NCBI RefSeq assembly: GCF_048771995.1
Contig: NC_133024.1
Span: 42,632,001 to 42,696,000, forward strand
Direction: 5' to 3'
DNA: 64,000 nucleotides
DNA from: Taeniopygia guttata
Lineage: Eukaryota > Chordata > Aves > Passeriformes > Estrildidae
Shown here: piece by piece, positions 1-13,300 of the stretch
Position numbering within the stretch: the stretch's first letter is position 1
How the letters are laid out: each line of letters begins with the position of its first letter
Position numbers and translations under genes: made by a program
Notes under the pieces: generated by a model
Told to the model about the DNA's origin: nothing
Databases searched by the model: none
The model's input: only the letters and a program-made list of their open reading frames with translations

Positions 1-146
1 GAAAAGTTGCTCTCTCTCTCTTTTCTAATCCCCCTTTAGGTACTGGAAGGTGTTATACGGTCTCCTTGGAGCCTTCTCTTCTCCAGGCTGAACAACCCCA
101 GCTCTCTCAGCCTGTCTTTATAGGAGATGTGCTCCATCCCTCTTGT
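1..146 (-). mobile_element. CR1 LINE 3' fragment (cut by window edge)
   Basis: The plus strand reads as the reverse complement of the CR1 ORF2 C-terminal/3' region: TTTAGGTACTGGAAGG, CTTCTCCAGGCTGAACAAC and AGCTCTCTCAGCCTGTC. These words are diagnostic of avian CR1. Confidence 0.9.
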
Positions 147-3100
147 AAAACATTTATACTTCTATTTGTGCAACAAGGTTCCCAGTGAGTTCTGCCAATT
201 GCATTATTCGGCTATAACTGAATCTCTCAAAAAGAAGTTAAAGGGGAATTGAAAGAACAAGAAGAAATCATTCTCTAAAATGCCAGAAGGAAAGCAAGTA
301 ATCATTTAAAAACTGATTTCTTTCATACATACATTCTTCGATACAAAAGACAGCTAGTACACATCCAAAGAAGGAACTATGCTGATGTATTAGGGTTGTT
401 GAAAGCTGCTGTTCTGAATCATAGGTGCAGCATCACACCTGCTAAGCATGAAAGCCAATGCATTTTGGATGCTGTCTATTTAGTTCTCTCGCCATGATTG
501 ATATTGTTTGGTATTGCCCTTGCTGCTCCAGGATCAGAAAGACACAGGAAGTCATTCTGATCTATTAAAGTTTGGATGTCCTACAATACATCATTGAATA
601 ACCTAAAGTTAAAAAAGGAAATTCAGGTATCCATAAGGGCAATGCACCTGATGTCTTTGCTTCTACCAGAATCTGACCCAAGCCCAGAGCTGTGCTGAAC
701 TGATATGTTCATAAGACAGATCAGCTCTACAATCCCCAGTCTTCTTTTTCCTACTTCACTTTTCTTTATTCTGGGCTCATCTGCCACATTCATCCTTCAT
801 ATACACCCTCTTTTCTCCCAGCTTTCCCTTCTCTTTTGGCAAGCACTGACTAACCAGAGGACACAAAGGCAGCTCAGCACCAGGCAAAATGGCATGGCCT
901 CCCAGATCTCATAGCATAACTGTGCAACCACGTCATTGCCACCATCCATCTGATTTTCCACAACCAGGATGCAGTTTTCCTTTAACCAACAGAGAAGAAT
1001 CACAACTGTGCTTGTCCTGGCCAAGAGAGGCCTGTAATACACAAACATTTAAACAGCAGTCAGGGAAGGCATCCAAACTTCTCTCAGGAGCCCTCTGGGC
1101 TTTCATTTGGACAGCTCAAATATAGTACAAATGTGGCTAAAGCCCAAGGAAAGGGGTGAGATCTCTAACCATTCAGCACAGGAGTTTAGAAAGAAATCAG
1201 CATCTGACTATGCATAAATTAGAATGATTTGAGAGAGGGAAAAATTACAGTGTTGTATTTTCTGATTAAATCCTTATCATGATAATTACCATGAATAATA
1301 TGAATAGATTACATGAATTATTTCATTATATAACATTCTGTTTACTAAATAATTGAAGCCCTTTTTTATTTGCTACATTAGTGAAGCCATCAGGCACCAT
1401 GGCATGGGGCTACTTCTGAAGTAACTCTTGCAAATCTCTGCGAGATACACTCCAGGGTCAGGCTCATTTTTCTGCCAAGCTATGTTCAGGCCACTGGAAC
1501 CGTATCTCGTAGCTTGATTTTAAACCAAATCTTTTTTCTTATTCCACAGTAAAACCCCTGGAGTCTTATTCACTGCTGGCTTCCTACTCACTCCACCTCG
1601 AGCCTGCTGCAAGTTGTGTCTCTTATTGCTCCCTCTGTTGCTACTAGTTGCTTTTTGGGTGGCCCCTTCAAACAAAAACCCTGCTAAAGAATTTAGTATC
1701 ATTGTGATACTGAAAGGAAACCTTAAAAGACAGAACCCCTAATGATCGAGATTATACTTGTATAATACCTCAAGTATACGTTTTTTCCCCTCTTCAAATT
1801 TCTTTTGAAATTTATGGATGAAATGGGAAATTCTATTAAACACAATTAGCAGATGAACAAAAGATACCTGCGTGGTTCCAGTGTGGGTTATTTTCAGCTT
1901 TTTGGTACTGTTTCTTTTCTGCTTATTTTCTTGTTCCAATTTGTATGCAACTATTGAACTTCTGCTTTTCCTGCTTCCTTGCTAACGCAATAATAGCTGG
2001 AGTTACTTCCATATAAGCTAATAAAAGTGCATCTGCTTGAAAAATTTGTGAAAAAAAAGTCTATAGATTGTATAAAATGTATCAGTTTGGGTTTAAATTG
2101 TCATGGCAACACTGACGTCTTTAAATGACAGAGCTAATATTTGTGGAATGTTGTATCATAATGTATTTCAGGAAGCTGCTAAGAAGAATAAGCTATTATT
2201 TTAGAATACAAACCTGAGTGACAAAAGAATACATCTCATCACATTTAAATTTATTCAGCATTTAGCACCTATTCTGAAGAACAAAATCACCCCAGAAAAG
2301 TTTTTCTGAATTTAAATAGTATTTGCTTAAGACAAACAAAGGCAGAATTTTATCATGTAAACCTTATTACAATTCTAGTCTCCCTGTGAACACAGACATT
2401 TGAATTTGTAGGTTTAATTCATCATATAATTCAGTGGATAAGCATTTTCAAAACCTATCATCACACTGAATTAAAGAATATTTTAAACACATAGTATCAA
2501 AGGTTTTAAGATATCAGTGCACAGAGTTCCTTCAAGGCCTGTGTCACTGACAAGAAAAGACTACTCACTATGCTGGTGAACAAGGTAGTTCAGGATTACC
2601 TCTGAGCAGCAGAAGTCAAGCAAAAAACAGTTGACAGAGGACTGCTCAATGAATGGCTAGGGACCAACCTCTTTTTGTTTCTGCTATAAACTGTAGATTT
2701 TGCTGTAAGTAGTTATTAGGACAGATGAAACTTTTTACATAAAATCAATGGCATAAAATGTAAACTAAACAAAAATGCCTTCAGCCATAGAATTCTACTA
2801 TTAAAATTCCAATTAGCATTTCACTTTAGTTATTCCTGGCCATAATTTTAATGTCTAGGAAAGATTGTCCTGCACAAATTTTCCTTTGCAACATATCTTG
2901 TAATTTTAACATAATTCTGGCAGAATCCTAAATGCTTATGTAGTCATTTAATATGGGCTACATCTACACAGTTCTTATAGTTCCCAGATGTTCTTCCCTA
3001 ATGCAGCTGTCACTGCTGTTGATTTGTTTCCACATAACATACACAGAAGGATGCTTAGTGCATTGAACTGAAATGTAGCAGAACAAGGTGTTGGAAATTA

Positions 3101-6100
3101 CTTCTCTTGGATTATCGCAGTAATTTTTACAACAAACCACGCACATGATCTTTAAGTAAATGTAAAAAGCAACAGGGCACCAGAGCTTTGCTGGCTTTAT
3201 CATGTCTATTAAATATTGTGCTAAAATTGCTTCACCATGTGAAGAAGGAGAAGAAAAAGGTTCATTACATAATAGTAGCAGCAGCAGCAACATTTTGCAT
3301 TTTTCACTTTAGCTTCTAAGGCTTTTTCAAGACTATTATTTTGGTTTATGATGACGGAAATGCAAAAACGTGAACAAGTAGATTTGCACAGCAGGTAAAA
3401 ATTATTAGGCTGAAAGTGATTTTCTATTTTACAGACTTTTAGAGAAGCAAGGAAACCCAACATGCAAATTTCCTTTTTACAAACCTGTAATAGCAGAATA
3501 CCACTTGCCTAAATCCATAAAGGAAGGTCAGCATTACCAATAAAGCATTTTATTTTTCACTGCTGAATTCCTCTTAGAAATTACTGCACATATTTTAAAA
3601 TAAAATTAGTTTCTGGCCAGAATTAAAATGTCCTGATCAACAATTCAAATTAATTGTTCTATCCTTCTTGAAGTAAAATATAAAAAGGGAAAAAAAATTA
3701 ATACATACAAATACAAGGTAATTTCTCTTGAGGTCATGTTCTAGGAATCAGTCTCTAAACACCCACAAGCATCTATTGACATGAGTGAAAGGATTACATA
3801 AGTCTTAACAGCATGTATTTGAGAAAATTGAACCACTTACAACAGTCAGAGGCTGAAGAAACTACAAACAGGGTACTTAAAGCTATCAGTAGTGAAAATC
3901 TTAAGACTTCGCACATATTTTGTACTCTAGAAATGTCAGAAAAAAAACAGTTTTCAAATGTTTTATTGACTTCTTTATATCCTCAAATCATGCTTCTACA
4001 ACACTGAGAAACAAAATCACTTTCAAAGGTGAAGAAAATAAAAAGTAGAAATAGTGATTTAAATTGATGTTTTTTTCATTGAGACATAACAGCAAAACAT
4101 GAATAAATCAAACTCTAGGCCTGCTTTTTCTCCATATATCAAAAAGATTAGCGTTGGGTTTTAAAAAGGTTTTCTTCACCACTGTAAATTAAGGATTTGG
4201 GCCTTTTTCGTGGTATTCATAAATTTGACATAAGAGCATGCATGGGACAGCTGTGGGAAAGGCAGCATTTCAAACTGCTGAGCTAAGTGACACCCACACC
4301 ACCCACCTTCAAAGACAGGCCGAAAGGGAACAGGAGCTAAAGGCCTCAAGCACAGAAAGGCTGTCTTAGAACCATGACTACAAAAATAAAAATGGATGAG
4401 AGGGCAATGGCACGTCTGAATCTAAATTTAAAACAAAGACTCAGCAGGTAAACAAATAGCAAGGAGACAGCAAAATCCCTCCAGCTCTTGAGAAAAGGCG
4501 AAGTGGGAAAAAGATTTAATAAGTACAAGTATGGCTTGAATACTGCAGATGTTTACTCTGTCAATCTGAGTGGGAGTCTGGCATGAGATAACATGCAGAC
4601 TTTCACCTGCCAATGGGATTAGACAGGTTTCCTGGAGAGAAACTTTGGGTCTACATACTGATATTTCTTCCAAGTCCTATTCAAGAAAATAAATCCTTTC
4701 ATGAATTACACCCTTTTATTTCAACATACCCATCTCTCTCTACAAAACTGCAATTATGTTATTATCTTCAATAACAACTAGCCTGTATTTCACTTGAAAT
4801 ACTGTTAAAGCACTAAATATTCAGGAAAGCAACACTGATCTAGAGCAGAGCATTCAGCCAGAAAACGTGCTGGTCTGTCGTTCTCATTCTGTTCCCATTT
4901 GTGAGAGCAGCACCTATTTCCTCCATTCTCAACAGCCATGGGGCTGGAAGTTTCTTTTGGACATAGTCTGGGAAAGTGACAGAAGCCCTGGGAAAATCCC
5001 TGAAGGAAATAATAGTGCAGACTTGCAGCCGTTTCCTCCCACCACTCCTCTGCAATACGACGATTAATTTTTGAGGATAATTTTTTCATTTCTCAAATGA
5101 AGGCAGAAAGAGAAAGTAATTTGTATGTGTCAAATTTGTGTAATATGTTATCAAACTAAAACTGGAAAAAGAGGTTTGTTTGATAGACTTCCTGCTGGAA
5201 TATAACACCTTCCTGAAACCACTGAGGAGAGATGCAAGAATTTTGAAGACTAACTTACTGAGCCCCAGGATCATAATGCAGGTGCTCCATGTAGTACAGG
5301 CTTATAAAGTACATAAATAATCATCTAGAATATCTGAGATCACACCCAAATTTTTCAGACTGCTGCCAACACTTCAGTGGTAACACTGATCTTGTGCTGT
5401 GAATAAGAATGCATTATACAGACATGGAAAGATATGGAAACCTCAGGGAGGCCTAGAAGCCAGTTTCTTGACCTAAGATCAAGAAACAAACACTATCTGG
5501 AGAAAACCATCACAAATTGTGGTGATAGGATCTGGGAATCACCTGCACAGAAGCTACCAAAAGCATTTTAGATCTTAATGGATAAGAACAATTGACATCT
5601 AGATGCTTCTTTTTATGAAAGTCGAACAAAAATCCCTTCAAAACCAAAATGTGATATTGCAAAGGATTGAAAGACTACAGTACCACGAATTAACATATGG
5701 ACATTGCAACAGTAATGGCTTTGACAAAATATCTACTTTGAGCACATGCTCCAATACACTTGGCCAGTAAATAAATAGTATGGCTCAATCTTAAAAGGTT
5801 AGTCAAGAAACTTGTTCTAATAAAATAATGCGATATAGTATATCTTTGCCTAGTAACAAAAAAGAAACACATTACTTAGCATCTGATCCAAAGCTCACTG
5901 AAGTTAGTAGGAATTCAGAGTCTTTCAAAACTAAAATGAAATATTTGCATAGGCAAGGAAACACAATACATTCCTGTAACATTATTAATAAATTCTATCT
6001 TTCAAAAAACCAAACAAAACAAAAAAACAAAACCAAGAATGAAACAAAAAGGAAAAAAGCCTTTAGAATGAAACGTACTAATCCCAGTTGCTTCTTCACC

Positions 6101-7232
6101 CAGTGTGACTATTTTATGTTGCAAAATGTATCTCCAGCAATGGCTAAAATGTATGGGGGAAACAATGGAATTGACTCTTCTACACATTTGCATCTCTCAG
6201 CATTTACTATGGAAATCCTGAGGAAAAACTTATCTACATCTCCCTATTTAATATTTAACAATAAAACTGTATTTCACTAAGTTGCTATATTTTTTTTGCT
6301 TCCACTCACAATCAAGCCCTCCATTGCATTTCATGCTCTACAACACAAGTTCTACAATTACCTTCATCACTGAAAAAAAAGTCAAACCATTCATTCATGT
6401 TATCTATTCTGTGGCCACTTCCCATCTGAGAAACAAAAATAGTCATATTCTATTAAACTTTTATGCTAATTGTTCTAGTCCAGCAGCTGCCTTCCCTTAA
6501 GCCTCCACCCATTCCCTCCAAGCTGAAGAAATTTTGTTTACTTAGATTTTCTTCAAATGGACACTGCTCTGTGCCCCTGATTACAGGGTATGCTTTAACA
6601 GCTTGGACAGCATTCAAGATATGGGTGCATGATGCATTCACTACATGCTTTAAAATGCTAAATTCTCCCTTTTCATAATTTCCAAAATTCTGATTCTCCT
6701 TTTAATCACACCAGCACTGAGATGACATTTGCAGACTCATAGTGACTCTCAAATCAAGCATCACTAGCCTCTTCTATATGTGCAGTCATGGCCTCATTCA
6801 GATTCAAGATTATCAACATTTTGCCTTCATCAACCCTTTCATCTGAAATTATTGCCTCAATACCTGTGATGGGATCTCTTCCGTTTTATTTGAGAGTTAT
6901 ATAGCATAATCTCCTGCGGCAGAACTAGACATTTTAATTCCATTTAAAATAGGACAGGGACTCACATCACTAAAATACGTACATCTCTCCAGCTACTCTC
7001 TGAAGTGGACCTTAAGAATCAGCTCAGATGTCCCACAATGTAAGAAAAATCCCCACTTTGTAGTTGGAAATTCTAGAATTTACAATGGCCCCTATTTTTG
7101 ACAGTCCTGCATAATTATGTAGCCATAAACAATTCTCATCTTCCTTCAGGCCTTCCCTTTACTCAGCCCTCATGTCCTCCCTGATATTTCTAATAATAAC
7201 ATGTTTAATTAAAAGCACACACAGCACCTTAC
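1..7232 (-). other. CWF19L2: CWF19L2 intron 12 (5' part), no exon seen
   Basis: AT-rich intron sequence from the donor at 7232 to the window edge. Minus-strand frames here show no CWF19L2 family motif. It holds a CR1 fragment at the left edge. A 150-codon plus frame at 5828-6280 and a 94-codon minus frame at 4805-5089 have no recognisable content. Confidence 0.8.
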
Positions 7233-7370
7233 CTTTGATGCCATACGCATGAACAGTGAGTTTTGATCCTCTGCTGTTCTCATCTTCTCATTTTTGACCA
7301 AATCCTTCAGGTTCATACTATCATCATCCTGAAAATACCTTACTCTCTCTTTATCTACATGAGTCGGCAT
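7233..7370 (-). CDS. CWF19L2: CWF19L2 exon 12 (residues 588-633), last exon visible
   Basis: Acceptor TTGCTTCCAG|ATG, donor TCAAAG|GTAAGG, 138 bp, phase 0. It encodes [32 protein letters not shown] and LFMRMASK. This matches the conserved [30 protein letters not shown] block that precedes the CwfJ domains. The next family block (DGDYYTLDDMF, then CLYCFDS of the CwfJ_C_1 domain) was looked for in 1-7232 and not found, so it must lie beyond the left edge. Confidence 0.96.
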
Positions 7371-10300
7371 CTGGAAGCAAACACATTAAAAATAAATATT
7401 AACCTAATCAGAAAGATCAGCTATAAAATTCAGACCCTAACAATTTCAACAATTTTAAAGAATTGTGAATCAAGCTAAGCAGATCCGAAACAACTGGGTT
7501 AACAATTCCATTTTATCTAAGGAGAAAAACACCCTTCCTTTTCTTCAGTTGCATCAGTATGTGTAAATAAAAATACAGCCTCCTCCCAAAGCCTCTATAT
7601 CCTTAACATCCTTAAGGTATCAGAGCTACAACATTACCACCCAGGAAAGACAGACAGTATAGTTAATTAGCTCATAAAAATGAAATATTCTAAAAAGCAA
7701 TTTTCACTATTGACAACTCTAAAGCTTTTGTAAAGTCATAGATATCAGTGAAACACAGTAATCACAGACAGTACTCAAAACGTGTGTGAATATGGTACCC
7801 CTGGGAAATGTTGCTACCTTAGACAGAGTAGACAAGGGATCAGAGATGTTCCTTAGGATAGGACTAAACTAAATTCCAAAGGAGTACAGGGAGTGCTCAT
7901 TAACAAAAAGCAGGATAGCATTTTCCAAAATAGAAACAACAGGACAATGACAACAAATTCCTCACCCCCTTGTGTCTTTTACTTCTCCATAGCAGCTATT
8001 GCAAGCTGTCCTATTAAGCAAGAATGCTTGCTAGAATTATGAGGTAGTGTCACTTCCTCTTATCTCAAAAAGATCAAAGTGCTACTATATTTACTGTTGG
8101 AAGCAATTATACTAAGAATAAAATATTGCTCCATCTTTCAAGCTTCTTATTGTTCCCCAAAGCACTTTGTTACAAAGATTAGTCCATAATTATTATTATT
8201 ATCAGTAGCCATATTTTTTGATAGAACTAAAGTAAAATTAGCCCCTAAGACCTGCCTATCTCAGCAAAATCTTTCTCAACTCAGAAATATTCAACTCTGA
8301 TAAATTTCGCTATTTACACAACTTGATGTAATATAAACTAAGAAGAGATGGTGATAACTTTTTCCTTGAACATACATTTAAATAAGCCCTAAAGTGATCC
8401 CTTGGGAAATGCAATCTGAAAATAAACTGAATGTATACTTAATAAATATGTACTCTAATACTTAATTACAATCATCTTCCAAAATGAACTTTTTAACTAC
8501 CTATTGACATTCTGATAAGATACTCCTTAATTATGGCATCATAAAAGTAAAACTACAAAATTATTGAAGATTTACAGTTCAATACTCAGATTTGTAAAAC
8601 TTACCATCTGCTGCTTTCTTCGCCCTCCTTTTGGCTCCAGTGGCTCCGTTGGTCCCATCACAGGCCATGCCCTTCCACTTCCATCTGTTCTGACAAGGAC
8701 CACTTGCTCATCTTCTTGACAGCTTGAAGCCTGTGCCAGGTTTTAAGACATATTTTAAAACAGATGGTACAGACAAACCAAAAGAAATACCTAATCCACA
8801 TTAAATAAATGCTTTAAATCCTAAAGATTAAGTAATAGATTCTATAAATTTTGTGTGTTCAGTATAACTCCAAGTAGACAGTTTCACCATAGTGAGGTAT
8901 TCTTTTCACATTCAAAAAGAAAAAAAGTATTAAAAATGCATTCAATTAGTTAAATGCAGAGCTTTTCTTTCCAAAAGAACCAAGTTTGTATTCTTGGGTG
9001 GTTTTTTTTTTTTTGCATAAAGCTTTATCTCCTGAAGACCCACAATGCTTCTGAGAGAGTTAAAGAGATAATATTGACTTAATAAACACCACCATCATTA
9101 TAAGGCTATATTTCCAAAAACCTTCTAAAAACCTACAGCCCTTTACCAATTTTTTTATGGATTGAGGCTATGGAGAATGACCACCCTCACCTCTGTTCTC
9201 CAAAAAGTTATAGAATCTGTCTTCAAGGGAAGTCATTCATAGGGGTCCCACTTCATAAGGGGGCCCTATTCAGATAGATATAGGGGATAGATATATTATA
9301 TATAGGGGATATTATCTATAGGGGATAGATACATTTTATATATATATATATATACACATATATATACACACACGCACACACAAAGGAGGAAAAAAAAGGC
9401 AGAAACTCTTCGCCAAAAAGTAAGCACTTCACTTTCTAAATATTAAGAATAATTTTTAAAATCATTTAAAAGCCTGTGAACTTCCTGATTACACTCCAAA
9501 GATTAGAGCACATAATGGGGTCACTACTTAATCAGATGATATTAAGACAGCCTTTGTCAAATCTCATAAACAACTTCATTAATCTCAATTTCAAGCTATT
9601 TTCTACCAAACTGCTTTCCACCTGCCATCCTTGCCTAGGGAAAGCTTGTCCCAGAAACCCAAATTTGGAAATAAAGTCTGGAAAATCTGTAGATACTGAA
9701 GTATACTTCAACAGCTTAATTACATTTTTCCAAGGAAAGTCATATGAAAGTAGAAGTTAAGAACCAAAATGCTGCCTGAGTAAGCCAGACCTCTCTCTTT
9801 GGTAACACCAAAAGCAAATTTCATTTTGCAAAGCAAACCAGGATGTCCAGCACCACTTTGGCTCCAATACTGATATTTTCAGAGAAGACAATACTACTTA
9901 TTTCCAGCATCAGCCAGACACATTTTATCTGTGTGTAACCTGTACCTCATGTGTCCCTTCTTCACAAGGTAAGGGCTTTTGTCCCTGTTGGGAGGGGGAG
10001 AAAAGATGGTCCGTCCCAATAGGAGAAAAAGCTGTGTGCATTCACCCCACACATCACGTGATAAAAAGGTCACTGAGACACAAACAGACAGACTGGGGGG
10101 ACCAGGTTTTACCATGCCATAAAACCTTATTCACAGCAGATACAGAAAGCAAACAGAATGTATCACAGTAAACTTCTCAAATGCCACAATGCCTTTAAAA
10201 GATGGGTGACTTTGCAAGTTTGGCAGCTGAACACATAACCATAGATATTGCAGTGAAATTTCAAAAATCCAGAGCATTACTAATTAGCCTGAAATGATGC

Positions 10301-13300
10301 AGACCTTTGTAGAGGAAAAGCTCGCCATATCTACATGGCCAAATAGGTATACAAAGCTCTCCCAAGAGGACTAGCCAAATCCACACAGCAGTTTACAGTT
10401 TTCAGTGAATAATCTACCAAGTTTATGTGAAATCCTCTGCCAGAAGCATCTTTCCAGTCATTCAGCTTCTTTTACCTGCTGCCCATATAGTGTTTCCAAA
10501 AGGATGCTAACGTCAGGTCTCTCCTTCCCCACACCCTTGTGTTACTGAGACAAGAAAAGAATGAACTTTTCCATTCCCAGTCTCTAAACTTTAACCTCAC
10601 TGTATACATGACTTTTAAAAAATACAAATCACTAAAACCAATAGTCATTACAACAGCAGTGCTTCAACAACTGCAAAGAACAGTAAATACCAGATTTTTA
10701 TATCAACTTACAAACATTTAGTTCCTTTTAAAGACATCCACCCCAACATTTGTCTTCATAAAATTCTTAATACAGACATTTCAAAAAGGATATAACTGAT
10801 ATGCAGGCTGTTATTTTCCCAAAAGTTAATGGAATTCACAAAGAGTTCTATGTGTCAGACTTTCTTTGCCTTTGAAGAAGGGTTCTAAAATGTTAGATCC
10901 ATGCAGCATTTGCACTTTCTTTGTTCTTCCCATTTCTGCTCGCTTACACACTATTGTACAAGCAACAGAAGAGTACCTTCTGGATCTGAACCATGGAATG
11001 AGTTGGGACAGGGAATGGAGAGGAGAGCAACACATATAACACATACTGCATTCTTTGGGTCAGAACCCTACAGCTGACAAGGTTTTGTCTGCTTTACGAG
11101 GTTTTGAGGATTTTTTCTCCCTAATTTCCAAGAGTCCTGAGTCCTGTCACAAAGCATGTAATACTGATTATAGTGTATTTAGATTTAATATTCCAAAGGA
11201 GAAAAAAAAGGCAAAAAATTATAGTAATTTTTAGCTTTAGAATACAAAGTACAAAAAAATAGAAGTGGTCCTTCAAAGAGAGATTAAAGGAGGCAGATAA
11301 AAGGATAAAATAATTATGGACACTATGAAGACTAATGTGAAGTCATGTTAAAGTTTAACAGCAAATGCATATTAGTAATCAAAATTAATCCAATGGATGC
11401 AAGCCAAACATTATTCAGAAGATTAAAGATGTTATTAGAGGTAAAGACAACCTTCAGAACTCAAAACCCCATCTAAATAGAACTGACTTAAAAATACAGC
11501 ATAACAAAGTTAATTGCATTCACGCAAAAATTTGATTTTTAGGAGAATCTTACTAACAGTAATTAGTAAAGCTATTTCTAAATACATCAGAAGCAAAAAG
11601 CTTTCTGGTAGAAAAAGATATATTTTTTTTTAAGTGGTTACAGCATTATCAGAAGGTGACATTTGAATAATATATTAATTAATTGTATTTCATACAAAAG
11701 CACTTTTTGAAATAAAAAAGAAAAAACCCAGAACTTTAGAAATCACCTTAAAACTGAAATAACAGTAAAAGGAGTTTTTTTATGTAAGCTGCTATGAAGT
11801 AATGATTTTCACTAGAGCTTCCAAAAAAGAATTCCAACATATAATGTCCACATCCTTCAGCATATACTATATCCCTTAAACAGGTCTCAGTACAAAAATA
11901 AGGGAAAGCAGCCAATATAATAAAAAACTTTAAAATGTGCCAAAGGCCGAACCTGGGAATTCAGGGGCAATGTATCTAACATTTGTAATGGATAAGTTCA
12001 CACAAATAAAATAAAAACCAGACTTCCTCTACACTTGAACAATTACACCATACTGAGAAAGAGCCTTTGCAGGAAAAATCCACCACTCACAGATGTAATA
12101 GACTTTTTCAAGTGAGTGTGGATATCAATCTAACTGCAAGAGTTACCTAATGTTCTCTTTTCTCTACTGATATTTTTTTTACATTTTTGTATTGCCATGA
12201 CTATATGACATGGTATATGGTAATACAATGTGGTCACTCTGATATAATAAATACTCATTAATAATTATGATCAAAAAATAATATTTATATTAATTACAAC
12301 AGTAAGTTTAAAAACATATATTAAAGTACTTTTAACATACCTATTGTAAAATGTTAAAATTGAAACTGGAGAAGAGGTTCAGTCACTATCCCTAAATCTT
12401 GTGATGAATGCTAAACAAACACTGTAATTTACAGTCTGAAATGAACAAAAATAGGGTTTATTTCCAGAATGAGAGAGGAATTGTTTGCTGCCATTAATTA
12501 AGGAACATGACTTTTTATTTCAGGCCAATTAAATATGCAAAGTACATAGTTGTTGTCAGTAAATGTACAAACTGCTATATGGCAATTAACACTCAACTGA
12601 ACAAAACAAGCAGACAAGTCTGGTTTTGAAAGATAAAAGCTTTAAATTAAATACATAAATAAATAAGATATAGATCCAAATAAGAATTTTGAACTCTCCA
12701 GAGATTATCCCTGTTCCATAATGCAGCAGGAGGAAGTATAAATCCCCTGCCACATCAGGTGCACAGCTTAATTTGAGGAACAGACACTGTAGCAGGTGAA
12801 CAAATGGAGTAGTCAGGCCAAGCAACTGAGATAAGATCCACTCAGAACTGTTTTTCAATGCTAATAGCTATAGAGAATAAAATATATTTTAATAGTCAGC
12901 GTATTGTAGGGTAGGGAACAACTAAAGTTAAAAAAAAAGTTTCTTTTTTAATTACTGAGCCAACAAAAAGCTGGATGCTGTGCTGCATGATTTGAAGGCT
13001 TTCTACACACATTTACTGAGAGCTACATGCAAGTGGTACAAGCACAGTGTAATGAAGGAATAACAAAGCAACAGTCTTCAGCAAGGAACTAGCCTCTACA
13101 ACCAATGCTAGCTTTGTCAAATCAGATGCTGCATTAAACATGCCACCTGTTTCCTTTCCCCTACAGTCTCTGCCAAATGGAAATGCTTTGAATATTGTCT
13201 TATTCCTCCACTGGAAAACCCTGTCCTTACATTATAGTATCAATAAATGTCTAAATGGTATCTAGCATTTCTCAGAGTGCTGGACTCAGCTATTTGTTAC

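Noticed and set aside
5828..6280. 150-codon plus-strand frame
   Set aside because: Lysine/asparagine-rich low-complexity translation of AT-rich DNA with no recognisable motif.
1..7232. Search for CwfJ-domain exons of CWF19L2
   Set aside because: No DGDYYTLDDMF or CLYCFDS-like coding stretch on the minus strand; the remaining exons are taken to lie beyond the left edge.
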